This document shows positions 1 to 13,445 of a stretch of DNA of 64,000 nucleotides, one piece after another (the first letter of the stretch is position 1; each line of letters opens with the position of its first letter). The notes beneath the pieces are model-generated. The model was not told the DNA's origin and made no database searches. It worked only from the letters and a program-made list of their open reading frames with translations. Origin of the DNA: Muscardinus avellanarius (Eukaryota > Chordata > Mammalia > Rodentia > Gliridae). The stretch is taken from positions 28,366,821 through 28,430,820 of the forward strand of contig OY726563.1 in the NCBI GenBank assembly GCA_963383645.1. Reading direction: 5' to 3'. The position numbers and the translations under genes were made by a program.

Positions 1-107
1 TAAAACTGCATACAAATATTAAAACTTTTTTCACATTCAGAAAACTTGCATAACAGCTAATATTTTAATTTTGAATAAATAGTGATTCTTTATAATATGA
101 TATATTT

Positions 108-333
108 ATCCAGGCACAGTGGAACATGCTTGTAATCTCAATACTTAGGAAGCAGAGACAGGAGGATCTCAGGTTCAAGACCAGCCTCAGCAACTTATAA
201 GTCCCTCTGCAATTTAATGAGACCCTTTTTTCTAAATAAAATAATAAAATAAGGCTGGTAGTGTGACTCAGAGTTAGAGTGCCCCTAGGTTCCATCCCCA
301 GTATCATAAGGAAAAGGAAAAAAAAAAAGAAAA
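108..333 (+). mobile_element. B1-dID SINE, diverged
   Basis: The head resembles the B1 start (ccaggcacagtggaacatgc) and is followed by the aggaggatctcaggttcaag B-box region. The ID-like half ends gttccatccccagtatc, then an A-rich tail. Many substitutions from the younger copies show that it is old. Confidence 0.85.
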
Positions 334-2089
334 GAATATAACAGTTCTGGGCCACAATCTTGCCTCTGCCAGTTATTGGAAGGATAAGCTTATACAAGCC
401 ATTTCACCTGAGCTTTATTTTTCATGGATAAAAGAGTAAAAATAATAATATAATCTAATTTGCAACATAACATAAGCATTAAATAAGACAATCTGTAAAC
501 TTCTATCTTTATGAACAAAACTCCTATGCTTCATAAACAAAAGAAAGCCTATAGATGGCAGCACTTTACCAACACAGAAGCCTCTAACGTTTTTTTTAAA
601 CAAGAGAAACTTCATTCTTCAATCAATAATAATGTAAGCATAAATGTCTACACACTTTTCCATAAAACATAGTGTTGATCAAATTTCCCCGTTCACTTAA
701 TGTATCAATTCAGAGTCTCAGGAAACAGAAGCCAAGATGGAATAAAAAGCATAAGATATATCTGGGGGTGATACAGACTATCTTCTTCAATCAAATTTTA
801 GAAAGATTTTTCAAGCTCTTTTTTTGACTAGACTTTAATCCTTTGTCCCTCTCTTTGTCCTTCATAGATCAGTTTAGCAAAATTCCCCACCTTACATAGC
901 TATCAGATCATACTGGCCAACCTTCAGTAAAAAATCCTGTCAGTTTAGCAAGAATCTCCCTATCTTGATGTCTGCTGTTAGTAATTTTCTATCTACTGGC
1001 ACCCTTCATTCTGCTCATTGACTCTAAATTTCCAGTTATCTTTTCTGCAATCTGAGCTGAGCACAGTCTCTCTCCCCTATTATGACAGTGTTGACACCTA
1101 TTGAAGTAGTTCTGAATAAAATCTTCCCTACTGTTTCATAGGTGTTAAATTTTTTTTCTTTAATAAGTGATGTCTATGGTAGATAAGGCATAAGGGACAG
1201 GAGTAGATCAGTAATGCTTTCAGACATGATGCAGTGTTGACACCTGTGAAAGAAGAGCTTGAAGGTAAGAGGAGGAAAGAGGAAGAGTTTCAGATCAGTG
1301 TGAAGTTCTGAGAAAGTTTCTGCAGCTCAATGGAGTACCATAGCATAAAGGTTGCCCCAGAGAGTAGACATTGCATTGGGTAGAAATGGCCAGACCCAGT
1401 TCTCCTATCATGTTCAAGTATTGGCTGGAGACTCCTGGGGAGAACATAAAGTTGGCCTACATGCCTACACTGAATGCTAAATCCTGAAAGCAGTGCAGCT
1501 GTAGGCTTTCAGCTTATTGCTATCCTCGAAGCAGGTTCTCTCCTAAAGAAGATCTGAGCAGCTGCCACATCTATCCAAGTGATCTTGCTCTGTGTTGAGG
1601 TGACAGTGGAGTATAATTGAAAGCAATGTATTTTGAGCCTGTCCTTTACTAGCTGTGTGCCTATAAAAAGGTGACTGAAACTTTTTAAGCTCAAAAAGAA
1701 TATATGAAAATGCCTGTTCTAGAATAATCATGAGAGCTGTGATCATTCAATATAGTCGCAGACCATAGATTTCAACAATAGGGTTATTACCAAGGTTTTC
1801 TTTTTCTTTTCCTCCATTTCCATGGCTTGATTCCTTCAGATCCTGATTAACCTTGACATCCTCATTATGAATGCAATTACTTTTTCTTCTTCTTTTTCTA
1901 TTTCCTCAAAAATAATTTATACTAACAGTAATGGCCAATAACTTGGGCTAGGCTACATCGTAGTGACAAACACTCCGAATATCTCAGTGGCCCAATCATT
2001 CAATATTTTTATCAAATGTCAACTGTTGCTTTGTTCTACACTGAACCAGAGGCAAAAAGGAGATACAATGAACTATATATTCAATTTTT

Positions 2090-2220
2090 ATATCATTAAT
2101 GGTGCACTGTAATTACACATTACAGTGAGGTTCAAAGTGATACAAACATACATGTACATGGCGCTTGGTGTATTTGTCTGCACATACCATCCTGTGCTAC
2201 CCTATTTCCTCCCTGTACTT
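2090..2220 (-). mobile_element. Possible L1 3'-end remnant
   Basis: The motif ggtgcactgtaattacacat followed by ttcaaagtgatacaaacata resembles the reverse complement of L1 3' UTR ends. No clear tail or duplication is visible. Confidence 0.35.
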
Positions 2221-4401
2221 TCAATTTTAATATTTGGGCTAAAAGTGATACATATCACTTGGTTAAAGCAAATCATATTACTAAGCCTACTGTCAGTAGA
2301 GCAGAATATATAATCCTCTTAAAGGATTATTTAATAATAAAATCTACTGCATAACTCACAGCTTTCACACTTTCAACCTGGAATCAGAATGCCATTTTTC
2401 TCTTACAACATGTATTCTAATATCAGTACCTCAGTTTGTATAGTCAAGAAAAACTAAAAAATTAACTACATGTGTATCTCAAAAAGCTCCTTCTGAAACT
2501 TCTTAGTTGAGATCTATCATTTGTTTGCCTTCTTATCACTGAAGTACCTTAGCAAAGCAAATATATACTAAGAATATGGTGGGAGTTTTATGAGATGCAT
2601 TAATCATTCATGTGGTTTTGATTGACATCTCTTCTTTTTGCAGTATATAGCAGCCAAACAAGGTTATTACTATAAGATTTATTACAAAGTATCCTACTGA
2701 CAATTGATTTTTCTCCTTCTAAAATCTTACTGTGATCCATTAGCCTATGGGATTTTCTGTTTTTATTTTAGAAAGAAAGGAAGCATTCTATCTATCCTAA
2801 TTCTATGACAATCAGCTATTGTAAAAGGAAACCCATAGTGGGTGAATTTTTATGTTCTACTATTTCTCTAGTCATAAATGTGAGAGTGGAGTACTTCAGA
2901 AAGTTTACTGGGCCTGGGAATTATTGCAGTTGGCAATGGTATAGTATTGGTTAAATATATAATAAAATTTTGAATCTATAGTAAATCAGATTGTATCTTT
3001 TTCTAGAATGTGTCTGTAGTCTTGAGTAAAAAATACTTGGTAAAGTAATAAATGGTTTTAAATGTTCCAAAAATAAACTTAGTATGATGTGCTTTTGCTA
3101 TTAACATGCCTCAGGAAAAATATAAAAAATATTTTATTGCACAAATCAAATATTTAAAATTTTAAGTTGCTATTTGAAATTTTTATATGCTATTTTTTCC
3201 TTTTTAATATTAGCTGTCATCCCCTATCATTTTTTAGTTTGAAAACTGGCATTCCAATTTTGACCCCTAAAACTTCAGTTTTTAATCTATTACAAAAGCA
3301 TCCTAGGATACTAAGAGCTCTTCTAACTTTTCAAAAAAAAAAATCCAGTAACACATGTTAGACACAGTGCAAACTAGTAGGGCAGCTTTGTTATTAGATC
3401 CATGGAATTCTTTTTTATTACATCACATTTTTGCGAAGCTGCATTTTGACAATTTATGTGAAAAAAGCAAATATAGTAAAAAACAAAACAAAACCCTAAA
3501 AGTGGATCAAGAAATGAGTGTAGTCCCCACATAAAAATACTTGAAAATGCTAAGAGCATCCTGACATGGGAACACTTAGGAATCTCTCAACTATATTTAT
3601 TGTCTTCAGTGGAATATTTGAATAAGATAAGGAATGTCACAGTGAAAAATTGTCTTCAATGTACTCAAAATGATAAATGATATGGATTTGGATTTACAAA
3701 CATATGTATGAGTATATATTTATATACATGAAATTGTGTTGTCGAGGATGCCTTATATCTTCTATTAATCTTAAGGGGAAATTTTTTGTTAGAATCTGAA
3801 TGTCATTTAATAATATAGTTACACGTATTTCTTCATGGTGGACAACAAAAATATTCATACATGTTTATGAATTCTGGTTTATTAATGTTTCTTTAATAAG
3901 CTGTTTAAAATGTTATTTTGATCAATATAGTAAACATTGATGATTTTTTGAGAATTTGTCTTTTTACTATCACCACATATACATACAAGACAAACATATT
4001 ATGTTATCATGTAGGTAAGATTGGCCTTCTTCATTCTGTTCTCTTGATTCAGATTTGGGCCTACAGAAACAATCAACGAATCCCATTTTCTCTGGACCAA
4101 AAACTGGTTAAAGATAAGCATATGGTGTAAACTAGTTTGTCAAATAAAAGTGTTGCCAGCAATGTTTTATGGTTGGAAGAAGAGATGATCTTACTTGCTT
4201 GCTCACTGAAGGAGAAGTAGTAAACTTGTGTCACAGGTTGTGTTGGGAGCTGTCTTGAAAGACTAGGTCAACCCCATAAAAAGCATAGTGGAAATATAAA
4301 AAGAAATAAGTTTTCAGGATATTCTTACTTTTCTGAATAAGTTCTGTTAAAGTCATGTACAACAATCTACACTATAAACACCCTTAGAAATTAAAAAAAA
4401 T

Positions 4402-4632
4402 GGGCCGGGTGTGGTGGCGCACGCTTGTAATCCTCGCGCTTGGGAGGCTGAGACAGGAGGATCGCACAGATTCAAAGCCAGCCTCAGCTACTTGGTGAAG
4501 CTCTCAGCAACTTAGTGAGACCCTGTTTCCAAATAAAGTAGAAAATAGGTCTAGGAGTATAGCCCGGAAGTAGAAAAGCCCCTGGGTTCCACACCCAGTA
4601 CCACCAAAAAAAGAAAAAAAAAAAGAAAAGAA
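4402..4632 (+). mobile_element. B1-dID SINE, full length
   Basis: Complete copy running from gccgggtgtggtggcgcacg to ccacacccagtaccacc plus an A-rich tail. It is flanked by near-identical A-rich repeats (aaattaaaaaaaatg and aaatttaaaaaatg) that look like target-site duplications. It keeps the longer B1 portion with the cttagtgag repeats. Confidence 0.92.
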
Positions 4633-5065
4633 ATTTAAAAAATGAGCCAATAGATGTGATTCACAGACAAACATTCTTACTGGTAACACATCTTACTCAT
4701 TTTGCAACCACAAATAGGAAAGTCTTGGAAAGTGTTACTATAACTCAAATCAGGAATTTTTTCATTGTGTGAAAACAATTAGTTGTCATATAATAACAGA
4801 TAGTGAGATTGACTTTTTCCATGAAAAAAATAGCCATGCTTATTTAATGTCATGTAATACCATATATGTATTTGTGCGTGCTTACTGATTATGTGTATAA
4901 GTGCATTCATGTGCTAGAATAAAAAGAAACTAATATTAGTTGGCTTCTTTTCCTGTGCCAATCAAGATACTCTCATCTCAAATATCCCTTAACAAATTAT
5001 TGCTCTAATGTCTGTACAAATCCTCTTTGGATAAAGACAAATATTTTAACTGATTAATTATTTCT

Positions 5066-5279
5066 TTTTTTTTTTTGGTGGTACTAGGGGTGGAACCCAG
5101 AGGCTTTCTACCTCCAGGCTATACTCCCAGACCTATTTTATACTTTATTTGGAAACAGGGTCTCACTAAGTTGTTGAGAGCCTCATTATGTAGCTGAGGC
5201 TGGCTTTGAACCTGTGTGATCCTCCTGTCTCAGCCTCCCAAGCACAGGGATTACAAGCGTGCGCCACCACACCCGATTT
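5066..5279 (-). mobile_element. B1-dID SINE with perfect target-site duplication
   Basis: Reverse-oriented copy running from a T-run through ggtggtactaggggtggaac to ccaccacacccga. The 14-bp duplication gattaattatttct lies at 5052-5065 and 5280-5293. Confidence 0.94.
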
Positions 5280-5293
5280 GATTAATTATTTCT

Positions 5294-7815
5294 AATTAAA
5301 ATTTTCTCCACCTTAAGTATATACTAGAAAAATGTTAAGGCCATATAAATCAGTTGTTTGCAACCATGGCTGCACTAGACGTCTATGACGATCCCTGGAT
5401 ATATGGATTTTATTTGTTGGATTTGAAGTCTAGAAATTATCATCAACTATCCAAGTGATGGTGAATATGGAGCTAGGGTCGAATAACTTAATATTTTGCG
5501 ATCTTATTCAGAGATTCTTACTTTGTTCCACTATCTGCTTCTGGTTTTTTAGCCTTCTCTGTCAGCATTCTGTCCTAGGAAGCTACTGTTATCTTGTTTT
5601 AATTCACTGTATATAATGCCAAGCTGCAGCTCCATGTTGGATTCTGTCAAGAACTGATGTTAAAATAGCAATCTTAATTTTTCATTTTACATCTTTTTTA
5701 AATAATTCACTATCAGCATCTCCTGTGGATTTTCTGACTTTGAAGAGTCAGAGCTTAACAAATATCAATTTACTTTCTTAAATGCATTTAAGGGTCTCTG
5801 TATGAAATCTGTTGGGAGATCTGAGAATAGTCTTGGGCACAACCTTAATTTAAGTAATTTTCCTTGCTATGTCCATGAAATAACAGTGATTGGATGATTG
5901 CTTCCTTCAGTGTTTCCTCCTAGCTCTCAAAATTCTAAGCATTACTAATCAAAAGCAGGTAAATTAGATTCAATAAAACTGCCGGTGTTTATTTTCAAAC
6001 ATATTACCACAGAAGGTCTGTTCTGAATGTGACATTTGTGTTTCACTAAAAGAGAAGGTAGAAAAACCACAACTGTTTATAGCTCAAATAATTGCCTTGT
6101 TGCTTTGTTTTTCATCTCAATAACATTTTCTCACTATCTTTCCCAAATCGTAGAAATATCCAGAGCTATAATAAATTTCAGAATCATAAATATTCTATCT
6201 CATTATGATAAGGAGAAAACAAATGCCTTCCAAATACTTTGAGTCCTAAATTTGTGAGGTTCAATTGAGATTTTCTGTATATTGTGGTAACAGGATATAC
6301 TCACATTTTCTTGTGATCCAAAGCATGCACAATAGTACCAGCTGCTTCCGTTTTCTTACACTAAACAATGTCTTCACACATTGCATTACAGAACAGCACT
6401 CTCGGGCATATTAAAGTCATCTGTAAATTGTTGAAGGCAAAGATCACAGTTGGGTGTACATTTCCCAGAATGTATTGTCATTAGGAGTTAGGCTTATTAA
6501 GTCACTTCCTGTTACTTAAATGAGACTCCAAAGACTTATGTATGAGTATTGTGAAAGCATAGCATAACAATACTAAACTATTCTTCCTGCTTCCTTCCAT
6601 GTGTGTGTGTGTGTGTGTGTATGTGTGTGTGTGTGTGTGTGTATGCCTTTTAGCTAGAACTGAAAAATGTAAATAAAATATATACTTTAAAAAACAATAT
6701 CATAATATTGTCTAGATTTATTTAATTTTTTGGTGAAATCACAAAAGGTCCACCTAAATTCTACTTTATGTTATTTACTATACTGCTAGATCCAATTTAG
6801 AGCTTCTCCCTATTATTTTGTCACATCAATACAGCCATCTGATATGAGTGATGATGAGAAAAATAATGCCTCCCCTTATCATTTTCTACCCCCTGAAATG
6901 TGTTATCTGGTTTGAAGAGAAAAACTTGCCTTGAAAAATGAATTGCAGACCAATAGAAAACTCTACAATTGTAAGTCTCAAAGTTAAAACTGCATCTATA
7001 GCCAGAAAGCTCACTTTTCCCATCTAAAGTAAAAATTTAGCATTTTCCATCAGCATTCAGTTTTAATGTGTTTTGTAACAATGCAAATAATAAAAAGTAA
7101 AAAAGCAAAGAACACACATCACTTAGATCCAGAGATCTGACTCAATTATCATGTAATCAGAGGAGTCAAAAGCCAATTTCACTCAATAAAGAAAAACTGG
7201 ATATGTTTATGGCCCATGATTTTTTCCACTGGGGAAGAAGATGTTGTTAATGTGATTATACATGTATTATTGTTCTTTACACAAGCTTTCAGTATTTTCA
7301 GTATTCAGAGAAAATATTAAAGAAAAACTTCTTTTTCTTTAATAAGCAATGACAGAAGTGCCTTTTAATATAGCAATAAACTATTTTTTAAATATAACTT
7401 GTTGAAGATTATAACAAGTTACACTTTTGCCATGGTTATAGAAGATCCTCTAACTTGGCCTGCAATGTGATGCATGCAAATATAGAATATTTTAAATATA
7501 AAGATGCATTTACAATATTTTTAAGATATCCAGCTAAGAAGATTAATGTATTATATATAACTTGGTACAAATGTGATCATAGAAATTTTGAACTAAGGTG
7601 GATCCAATATCATCATTTTCAAAATTAAAAAAGGCAACTCAAAGAAGGCAAATTAATATCAAAAAATGTACAGCAATTAGCAGGATAATCAGAATAAGAA
7701 AATAAACCTCGTGGTTGAGTACTATTTTTTCCAGTGCACACCTGATCAAAAAGAATCTGAAATGCCAAAAATTATTACCTTTTACAAAATAAAATATGCA
7801 CTAAAACAAACACAT
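5294..7815. other. AT-rich intergenic stretch, no gene seen
   Basis: Contains one TG microsatellite (6601-6643). I recognise no other repeat or exon. Open frames such as 6036-6242 (+) show no features of a real protein. Confidence 0.6.
6601..6643. repeat. (TG)n microsatellite
   Basis: About 21 TG dinucleotides with one TA interruption. Confidence 0.97.
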
Positions 7816-8245
7816 AAGCCAGGCATGGTGGTGCACGCTTGTATTCCCCGCACTTGGGAGGCAGAGACAGGAGGATCGTGCAGGTTCAAAGCCAGCCGCA
7901 CGCGCTGGCTTAGGAGACCCTGTTTCCAAATAAAAAAATATTTAAAAAAAAATAGGTCAGCCGGGCGTGGTGGCGCACGCTTGTAATCCCCGCGCTTGGG
8001 AGGCAGACAGGAGGATCGCGCAGGTTCGAAGCTAGCCCCGCGCGCTGGCTTAGGAGACCCTGTTTCCAAATAAAAATGCAAAAATAGGTCTGGGAGTGTA
8101 GCCCGGAGGTAGAAGGGCTTCCAGGAACCCCAGTACCACCAAAAAAAAAAAAAAAAAAAATAGGTCTGGGTGTGTAGCCCGGAGATAGAAGGGCTTCCAG
8201 GAACCCCAGTACCACCACCAAAAAAAAAAAAAAAAAAAAAAAACA
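7816..8245 (+). mobile_element. B1-dID SINE with a second SINE inserted inside it
   Basis: The outer SINE starts near 7816, is interrupted at 7958 within its linker (ataggtc) and resumes at about 8159, ending with ccccagtaccaccacc and an A-run at 8245. The split leaves both halves legible. The outer copy belongs to the shorter, younger subfamily with the cgctggcttaggagaccctg linker. Confidence 0.9.
7959..8158 (+). mobile_element. Young B1-dID SINE nested in another SINE
   Basis: A complete short-subfamily copy from agccgggcgtggtggcgcac to an A-run. The A-rich linker plus taggtc of the host SINE is present on both sides (left ending 7958, right ending 8166), which is the target-site duplication. 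It is very close to the copies at 19491 and 35437. Confidence 0.92.
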
Positions 8246-8339
8246 CATAAACTTATTTTAAAAGATTTGATTAACTTACTAGATAAAATATGTTAAGTGC
8301 AGAAAAGTATAGAAGTAAAAAAATATCACTGAGTTAATA

Positions 8340-8565
8340 AGGAAGAAAAAATCCTCTCATCTGTAGCAATATGGAACCTGGAGGACATTATGCTAAGCAA
8401 AATTAATCACACACAGACAAACAAGTAATATGTGATCTCACTTCTCTGTGGTAAATAAAAAAAAAACTCAAAAGCAAAGTAAAATAGTGGTTACCAGGGA
8501 CTAAGGAAGTAGGTGATGGGGAGGTGTTGGTCAGCAATAAATTTTCACTTAAAGGAATATGTTCA
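8340..8565 (+). mobile_element. Old L1 3'-region fragment
   Basis: Sequence such as cctggaggacattatgctaa and tggttaccagggactaagga matches the region just after ORF2 in older mammalian L1s (known pattern). Confidence 0.6.
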
Positions 8566-8772
8566 AACTGGGTATGATGGTACATGTTTATAATGCAAAT
8601 ACTTAGGAGGCAGAAACAGGAGGATTGCAGGTTCTACAACAAACTCAGTAAGTAGAGATTCTCATTGACCTAGTTAGACCTTGTTTCAAAATAAAAAAAA
8701 ATAAAAATAAGGCTGGGTGTACCTTGGAGTTGTAATGCCCTAGGGCTCAATCCCCAGTATCACAGAAAAAAT
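8566..8772 (+). mobile_element. B1-dID SINE, diverged
   Basis: The head is actgggtatgatggtacatg, the middle is aggaggattgcaggttc and the end is ctcaatccccagtatcacag with an A-rich tail. Confidence 0.82.
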
Positions 8773-8954
8773 TAAGATGATGTTCTTAATGTAACATTAT
8801 TTACCAGTTTTAAAAATTCTTATTACATCATAGGCACTTTCACATGTAATTAGAGCCTTTTATGAATGTGATTGTGTATACAGCTGTGTTATGATCCATT
8901 AAGATGTGTTACCAAATTTATTCACTTTCAGACATTAAGATTATTTCTTTTTTG

Positions 8955-9155
8955 TGTGTGCTACTGGGATAGAAATCAGGGGAATTATATCCCTGAGCTA
9001 CACTCTCAGCCTTATTTTATTCTTTTTATTTTGGAACAGGGTCTTATTAAGTTGCAGAGAGCCTCACTAAGTTGCTGAGGCTGGCTGTGAAACCTGCAAT
9101 ACTGTCTCAGCTTCTCAAGTACTGGGATTACAAGTGTGCATCATCATGTCTGGCT
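8955..9155 (-). mobile_element. B1-dID SINE, diverged
   Basis: Minus-oriented copy with a TG-rich remnant tail at 8951-8960, the ctgagctacactctcagcc ID half, and a B1 end near catcatcatgtctggct. Confidence 0.85.
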
Positions 9156-11159
9156 AAGATTATTTCTAAATATTATTTTTGCATTAAGCTAAAATTAACA
9201 TTTCAGAATCATTTGTTCATATGTGGGACTATGTCATTATAATGGATAATCTATGTTTTATAAAATATACTCATATTACAGATGAAGGATATCAAACCTT
9301 AAAAGACAGGAAATATCATTGCTCATAAGTTTGAGAAGTCACTCATTCTATGAAAGAATTTTAGAAAAAATATTTAGCTGAAACTAAATAACTTACATAC
9401 ACATAGACAAGCAAGGAAGTTTTTGTCAAGTAGTGTCATTAATGTGGTTAAGAAGAGAAGAAAGCTTTAAAAGAATCAACTGAAGCTATCTGCCCAACCC
9501 TTACAAATAATTTAAAATGTCCTTTTTTTTCATTTGAGAGTTCTGAGTTTGCTGAGCTTAATAAAGAGCTTCAAAATGGTTTCAGAGTACTTCAAGACCT
9601 CTCTGAGTACACTTGGTGTTTGCAAAGATTTCATTTCGTAAATTGCTTTGTACAGTAATTTGAGAAACTAAGTGGTTTCCTTTAAGCACCCAAAGTTATG
9701 ATATAATATGTATTGAAATTGCATGGCCTTATATTACCTTCCTATCTTAGCATTTGGTCACCTTTCTGAAAAGCAAGACGAATCTTTCATAGAATTTATT
9801 TTTTCTTTGGAAACAGCAGGCTCCAGGAGTAGAATGCCTGCTTCCATTAAAACTGAAACATAGCTATCTGGATTAGAAATATTCCCCATGGATGCAATCA
9901 TTTCATAAGCTACAAAATACTGGCATTTACTCTGATAATATTGTATCAGTCCTGTTCAACCACATGAATGTCCTTTCCTTTTCTGCTGACACATCAGGCC
10001 TCCTGTCTCCCTTACTGTCACACTCAATAAGGAATCCCCCATTTAAAACCTGCTAGTGTTTCTGCCTCAGACCTTGCTTTGCTACTTGGTTACTGCGTTT
10101 GCCTTGGATACATCTGGTCTTAAGCCAGATTTACTTGAAAAATCACCTGCCAATTTCAACTCAGTCTGCCTCACAAATCTCACTCCAAATTGCATATTCC
10201 TTTGTACACAACACCATCTGTACCATGTTGTTGGCCTGTTTGTATTTGGCCAAATCTGAGCCTAGGTCAGGCAATTTCCATCAGTCACTGATTTCCATGA
10301 GATAGAGGAACTCATATGTCAGACTTCAGACTGCATCCAGCTGGGAAAGCAATTCAGAGTTTTTGGTTCCAGAACCACAGAGCAACTCTTCCAATCAATA
10401 CCATAGGCTAAATGTTGAGATTTTGTCAAAGTCTGTGCCCTGTCCAAAATTTCTCCTGCATCTCGTTGAGCTCTACTGAACTTTTTTAAACAAAGGACAA
10501 GTTAGTTGGTTTTTTTTTTTTTTTTAGCACCAGCATAGAGATCTACTTTCTACTTCCCCAAACTACTCTTTCTTCCCCTTTCTCCCCTCCCCCAGGAGCA
10601 GATACACATATAAGCCATTGCGCTGTAATTCAAGTACATTCACATAAGTTGTTAATGGAACATACTTCCAGACTAATCCATGTATCCTTCATGGATTGAA
10701 AATGAGACTAATGCATGTGTTTACCTTGATCCCTTGAGTATGGCACATGACCTGGGACAAACTAATTTATTGATGACTCTTTAAATAATTAAATCCATAA
10801 ATATAGATGATAATTCCTGTGATCTTTGTTACTAAGTTCCAACAGGTGTTCAAGAATTATTTCCAAGCTCAAACAGTTGTTCAGAGAATAAATCAGGAGG
10901 AAGGTAAGTATCAGCCATTCTTGTAACACTTTTCAGCAGCATTTCAACCTAATGGCAGATAAGCATATTTTTTTCCTGGTGGAAGTTCTCAATCAGAGAA
11001 AAATCCTGATTGATTTTATGTGGATTTGAATATACACATCAGGGTTTAATTTGCCCAAGAGAAGAAAGCTATGGGAATGTTTAATCATATGTTCTAGTGG
11101 ATTTATATTGAGGAGACTCATCCCCTTAATTATGCCAACATTAGAGAGATATAAATATT
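9156..11159. other. Intergenic stretch, no gene seen
   Basis: Only a possible L1 tail (10518-10690) and a weak L2-like segment near 10050-10130 are visible. Two overlapping open frames at 10056-10305 (+) lack supporting features. Confidence 0.55.
10510..10690 (-). mobile_element. Possible L1 3' end
   Basis: A T-run is followed by a C/T-rich tract (the complement of an L1 polypurine tract) and then gctgtaattcaagtacattc, resembling minus-strand L1 3' UTR. No duplication was confirmed. Confidence 0.4.
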
Positions 11160-11367
11160 GGGTCTGGGCTTGGTGCACACTTGTAATTCCAGCATTTGGG
11201 AGGCTGAGACTGGGGGATTGTGGTTCACGGCCAGCACCAGTTACTTAATGAGGCCCTTTGCAACTCAGTGAGACCCTGTTTCAAAATAAAGAATAAAAAA
11301 TAGGGCTGGGAGTGTCACTCAGAGAGATAGAATGCCCCTGGGTTCCATCCCTAGTACCACAAAAAAA
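11160..11367 (+). mobile_element. B1-dID SINE
   Basis: Head gggcttggtgcacacttgta, mid-section gaggccctttgcaactcagt, ID half gggctgggagtgtcactcag, ending gttccatccctagtaccaca plus A-run. Long subfamily. Confidence 0.9.
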
Positions 11368-12062
11368 TTTTAGAATTATTACTGTGGGAAATGAATGAGG
11401 TTTTCAACTGGGGATAATAGAATGTAAGGTCAAGCAGCAATGAGGTTTGAAATGATTACATTAATTATTGAGTTCATCAATCCATATCTCTGAAAAACTT
11501 GATATACTGGAGAAGCAATAACAATTTGTTAAAAACTCTTGAATAATTTCTATACCTTTTTTCTCCTTCAGACTAAGCCTATAAATTATAAACTTATAGG
11601 AATTGAGAATAGAAATTTAATAATATACACTCATCAAATGCATTTAATATATATTATTGACTGCTTATGGACATGAGAAGAATTAAAGTAAAAAAGACTA
11701 TATGAACTGGTATGATGAAGAAACTGGTATCAGACTTACCTTCTTATCATGAACTACTATAACACTGGACAGATTAGTTGAGGTAGCTGTTTCCAGGCTC
11801 TGAGCAAAGCTCAAAACTGCTACTTAAAAAAAGGGGAATACATGGCGTTAGCCATTTTTCAACCTAAATTTCTGTCTAGAAGCACGTTTCATAATGTAAC
11901 ACAGAAAGATAAAGTCTAAGTAGAGAAACAGGTAAGAAACCCTACAAATAATGATTGGTTTCGTAACAGAAACAAAGGCTCCCAGAACATTATGGAACAA
12001 TATTTTTAAAATACTGGAAACAAACAAAACCTCTATTTAAAATTGTATATATTATTTAAAAT

Positions 12063-12116
12063 GTATATATATATTATATATATATATATAATATATATAT
12101 ACACACACACACACAG

Positions 12117-12189
<73 letters not shown>
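12063..12189. repeat. (TA)n(CA)n(TA)n compound microsatellite
   Basis: Alternating TA blocks flank a CA block of about 20 units. An open frame through it at 12043-12258 (+) is an artefact of the repeat. Confidence 0.97.
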
Positions 12190-12192
<3 letters not shown>

Positions 12193-12363
12193 GAAATATT
12201 CTTAAAAAATAGAGTGATGGAAAAAACAGGTACTGTTTTTAATATGACCCTGGGTTAGCCAAAAATTTCTTAAAAATATTAAAATAGTGTGGTATATAAA
12301 ATAATATACTAGTAAATCAAACTGTATCAAAATTAGTAATGTCTATACTTCTGAAAACCTTGA

Positions 12364-12592
12364 TAAGCCTGGTTTGGTGTCACATGCCTATAATACCAAT
12401 GACTTGGGATGTTGAAGCAGGAGGATCCCAAGTTAAATGCCAGCTTGGGAAAATTAGTGAGACTCATTCTCAAGAATGTCTTTGTGTGTGTGAGGTACTG
12501 AAGATGTAGCTCAGTGGTACAGTTCCCCTAGTTTCATTCCCAGTTAACATACACAAAAATAAAAAAGGAAAAAGGAAAAAAGAAAAGAAAAA
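12364..12592 (+). mobile_element. B1-dID SINE, strongly diverged
   Basis: Recognisable as cctggtttggtgtcacatgc, then gcaggaggatcccaagtt, tgaagatgtagctcagtggt and an A/G-rich tail. Among the oldest copies here. Confidence 0.75.
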
Positions 12593-13254
12593 GACCATTA
12601 AGACAATTATAATAGGATCCAAACACTAAAAATCATATTTGAAAACCACACATATGAGAAAGAACTTAAACTTAGAACATATTAATCAAGATAAATGTGT
12701 AAAACATATTGTTAAAGACAAACATTGTTCATGATACTTGTTAAAATGGTTAGGCAAATTTTATTCAGGATTATTGAAGAGACATAATAATATAATAATG
12801 GGCTTTTGCAGTGGGAGAAAAGAAATTGAACTCAACTCCTTATATATCAAAGAAAGTGGGAATTTTTAGCCACAGAATAGAATGAGGTGATTGGTGGATT
12901 AAAAATTGTTAAGTACTAAGTGAAACTATCATGGGTAAAAGTAGATTCTGGCTATACTGACCTGAAAGGATTCTTGCTGAAAGCAGATCAGGGTGATCAG
13001 ATACCGCCTGGAGGATAATAAAAGATAAGAAATTTTGAGCAGATATCAAGGATGATCAAAGATCAAGAGTTCAGGATTTTAGCTAAACTGACTTAGCACC
13101 ATCCACCTCAAAATGAGACACTGCAAAGATAGATTCAGAAGTCCAAAATTGAGGTATATTTAGGAAGATGATTCAGAGAAGCAGTGACTAAAGTTTGGTC
13201 AACAAGAGATTCTTTGTCCTGCTCCACTAATAAAGATATAAAGGTGGCAAATTA
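12593..13254. other. Intergenic stretch, nothing recognised
   Basis: AT-rich sequence without recognisable repeats, exons or long open frames. Confidence 0.5.
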
Positions 13255-13445
13255 GTGTATGAAAAGATGCTAATTATTATCAATTATTAGAAACTCCAAA
13301 TTGAATGCATGATGAGGTCCCACTACTCACCCATTAAAATGGCAAAACAAAATCTGATAGAAAAAAGTATGTGAATTGATGAGAAGTACATTGGTAGTGT
13401 GAATGGTAAATTACATAGTTATATTAGAAAAAAGTATGGCAGTTT
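13255..13445 (+). mobile_element. Short old L1 ORF2 C-terminal fragment
   Basis: The segment tgatgaggtcccactactca followed by cccattaaaatggcaaaaca matches the L1 ORF2 3' region that usually reads TGAGATACCATTTCACACC. It abuts the minus-strand L1 on its right. Confidence 0.6.

Larger units (their letters stand above)
1..4401. other. AT-rich intergenic stretch, no gene seen
   Basis: Apart from a SINE at 108-333 and a possible worn L1 3' end near 2090-2220, I recognise nothing here. Open frames are short, lack codon bias and look like chance. Confidence 0.6.

Noticed and set aside
7782..8248. 154- and 112-codon minus-strand frames
   Set aside because: They are reverse readings of two nested SINEs, with F-rich stretches from the A-runs.
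10050..10130. L2 3'-end fragment
   Set aside because: Only a short phrase (gtttctgcctcagaccttgc) resembles L2; too weak to annotate.
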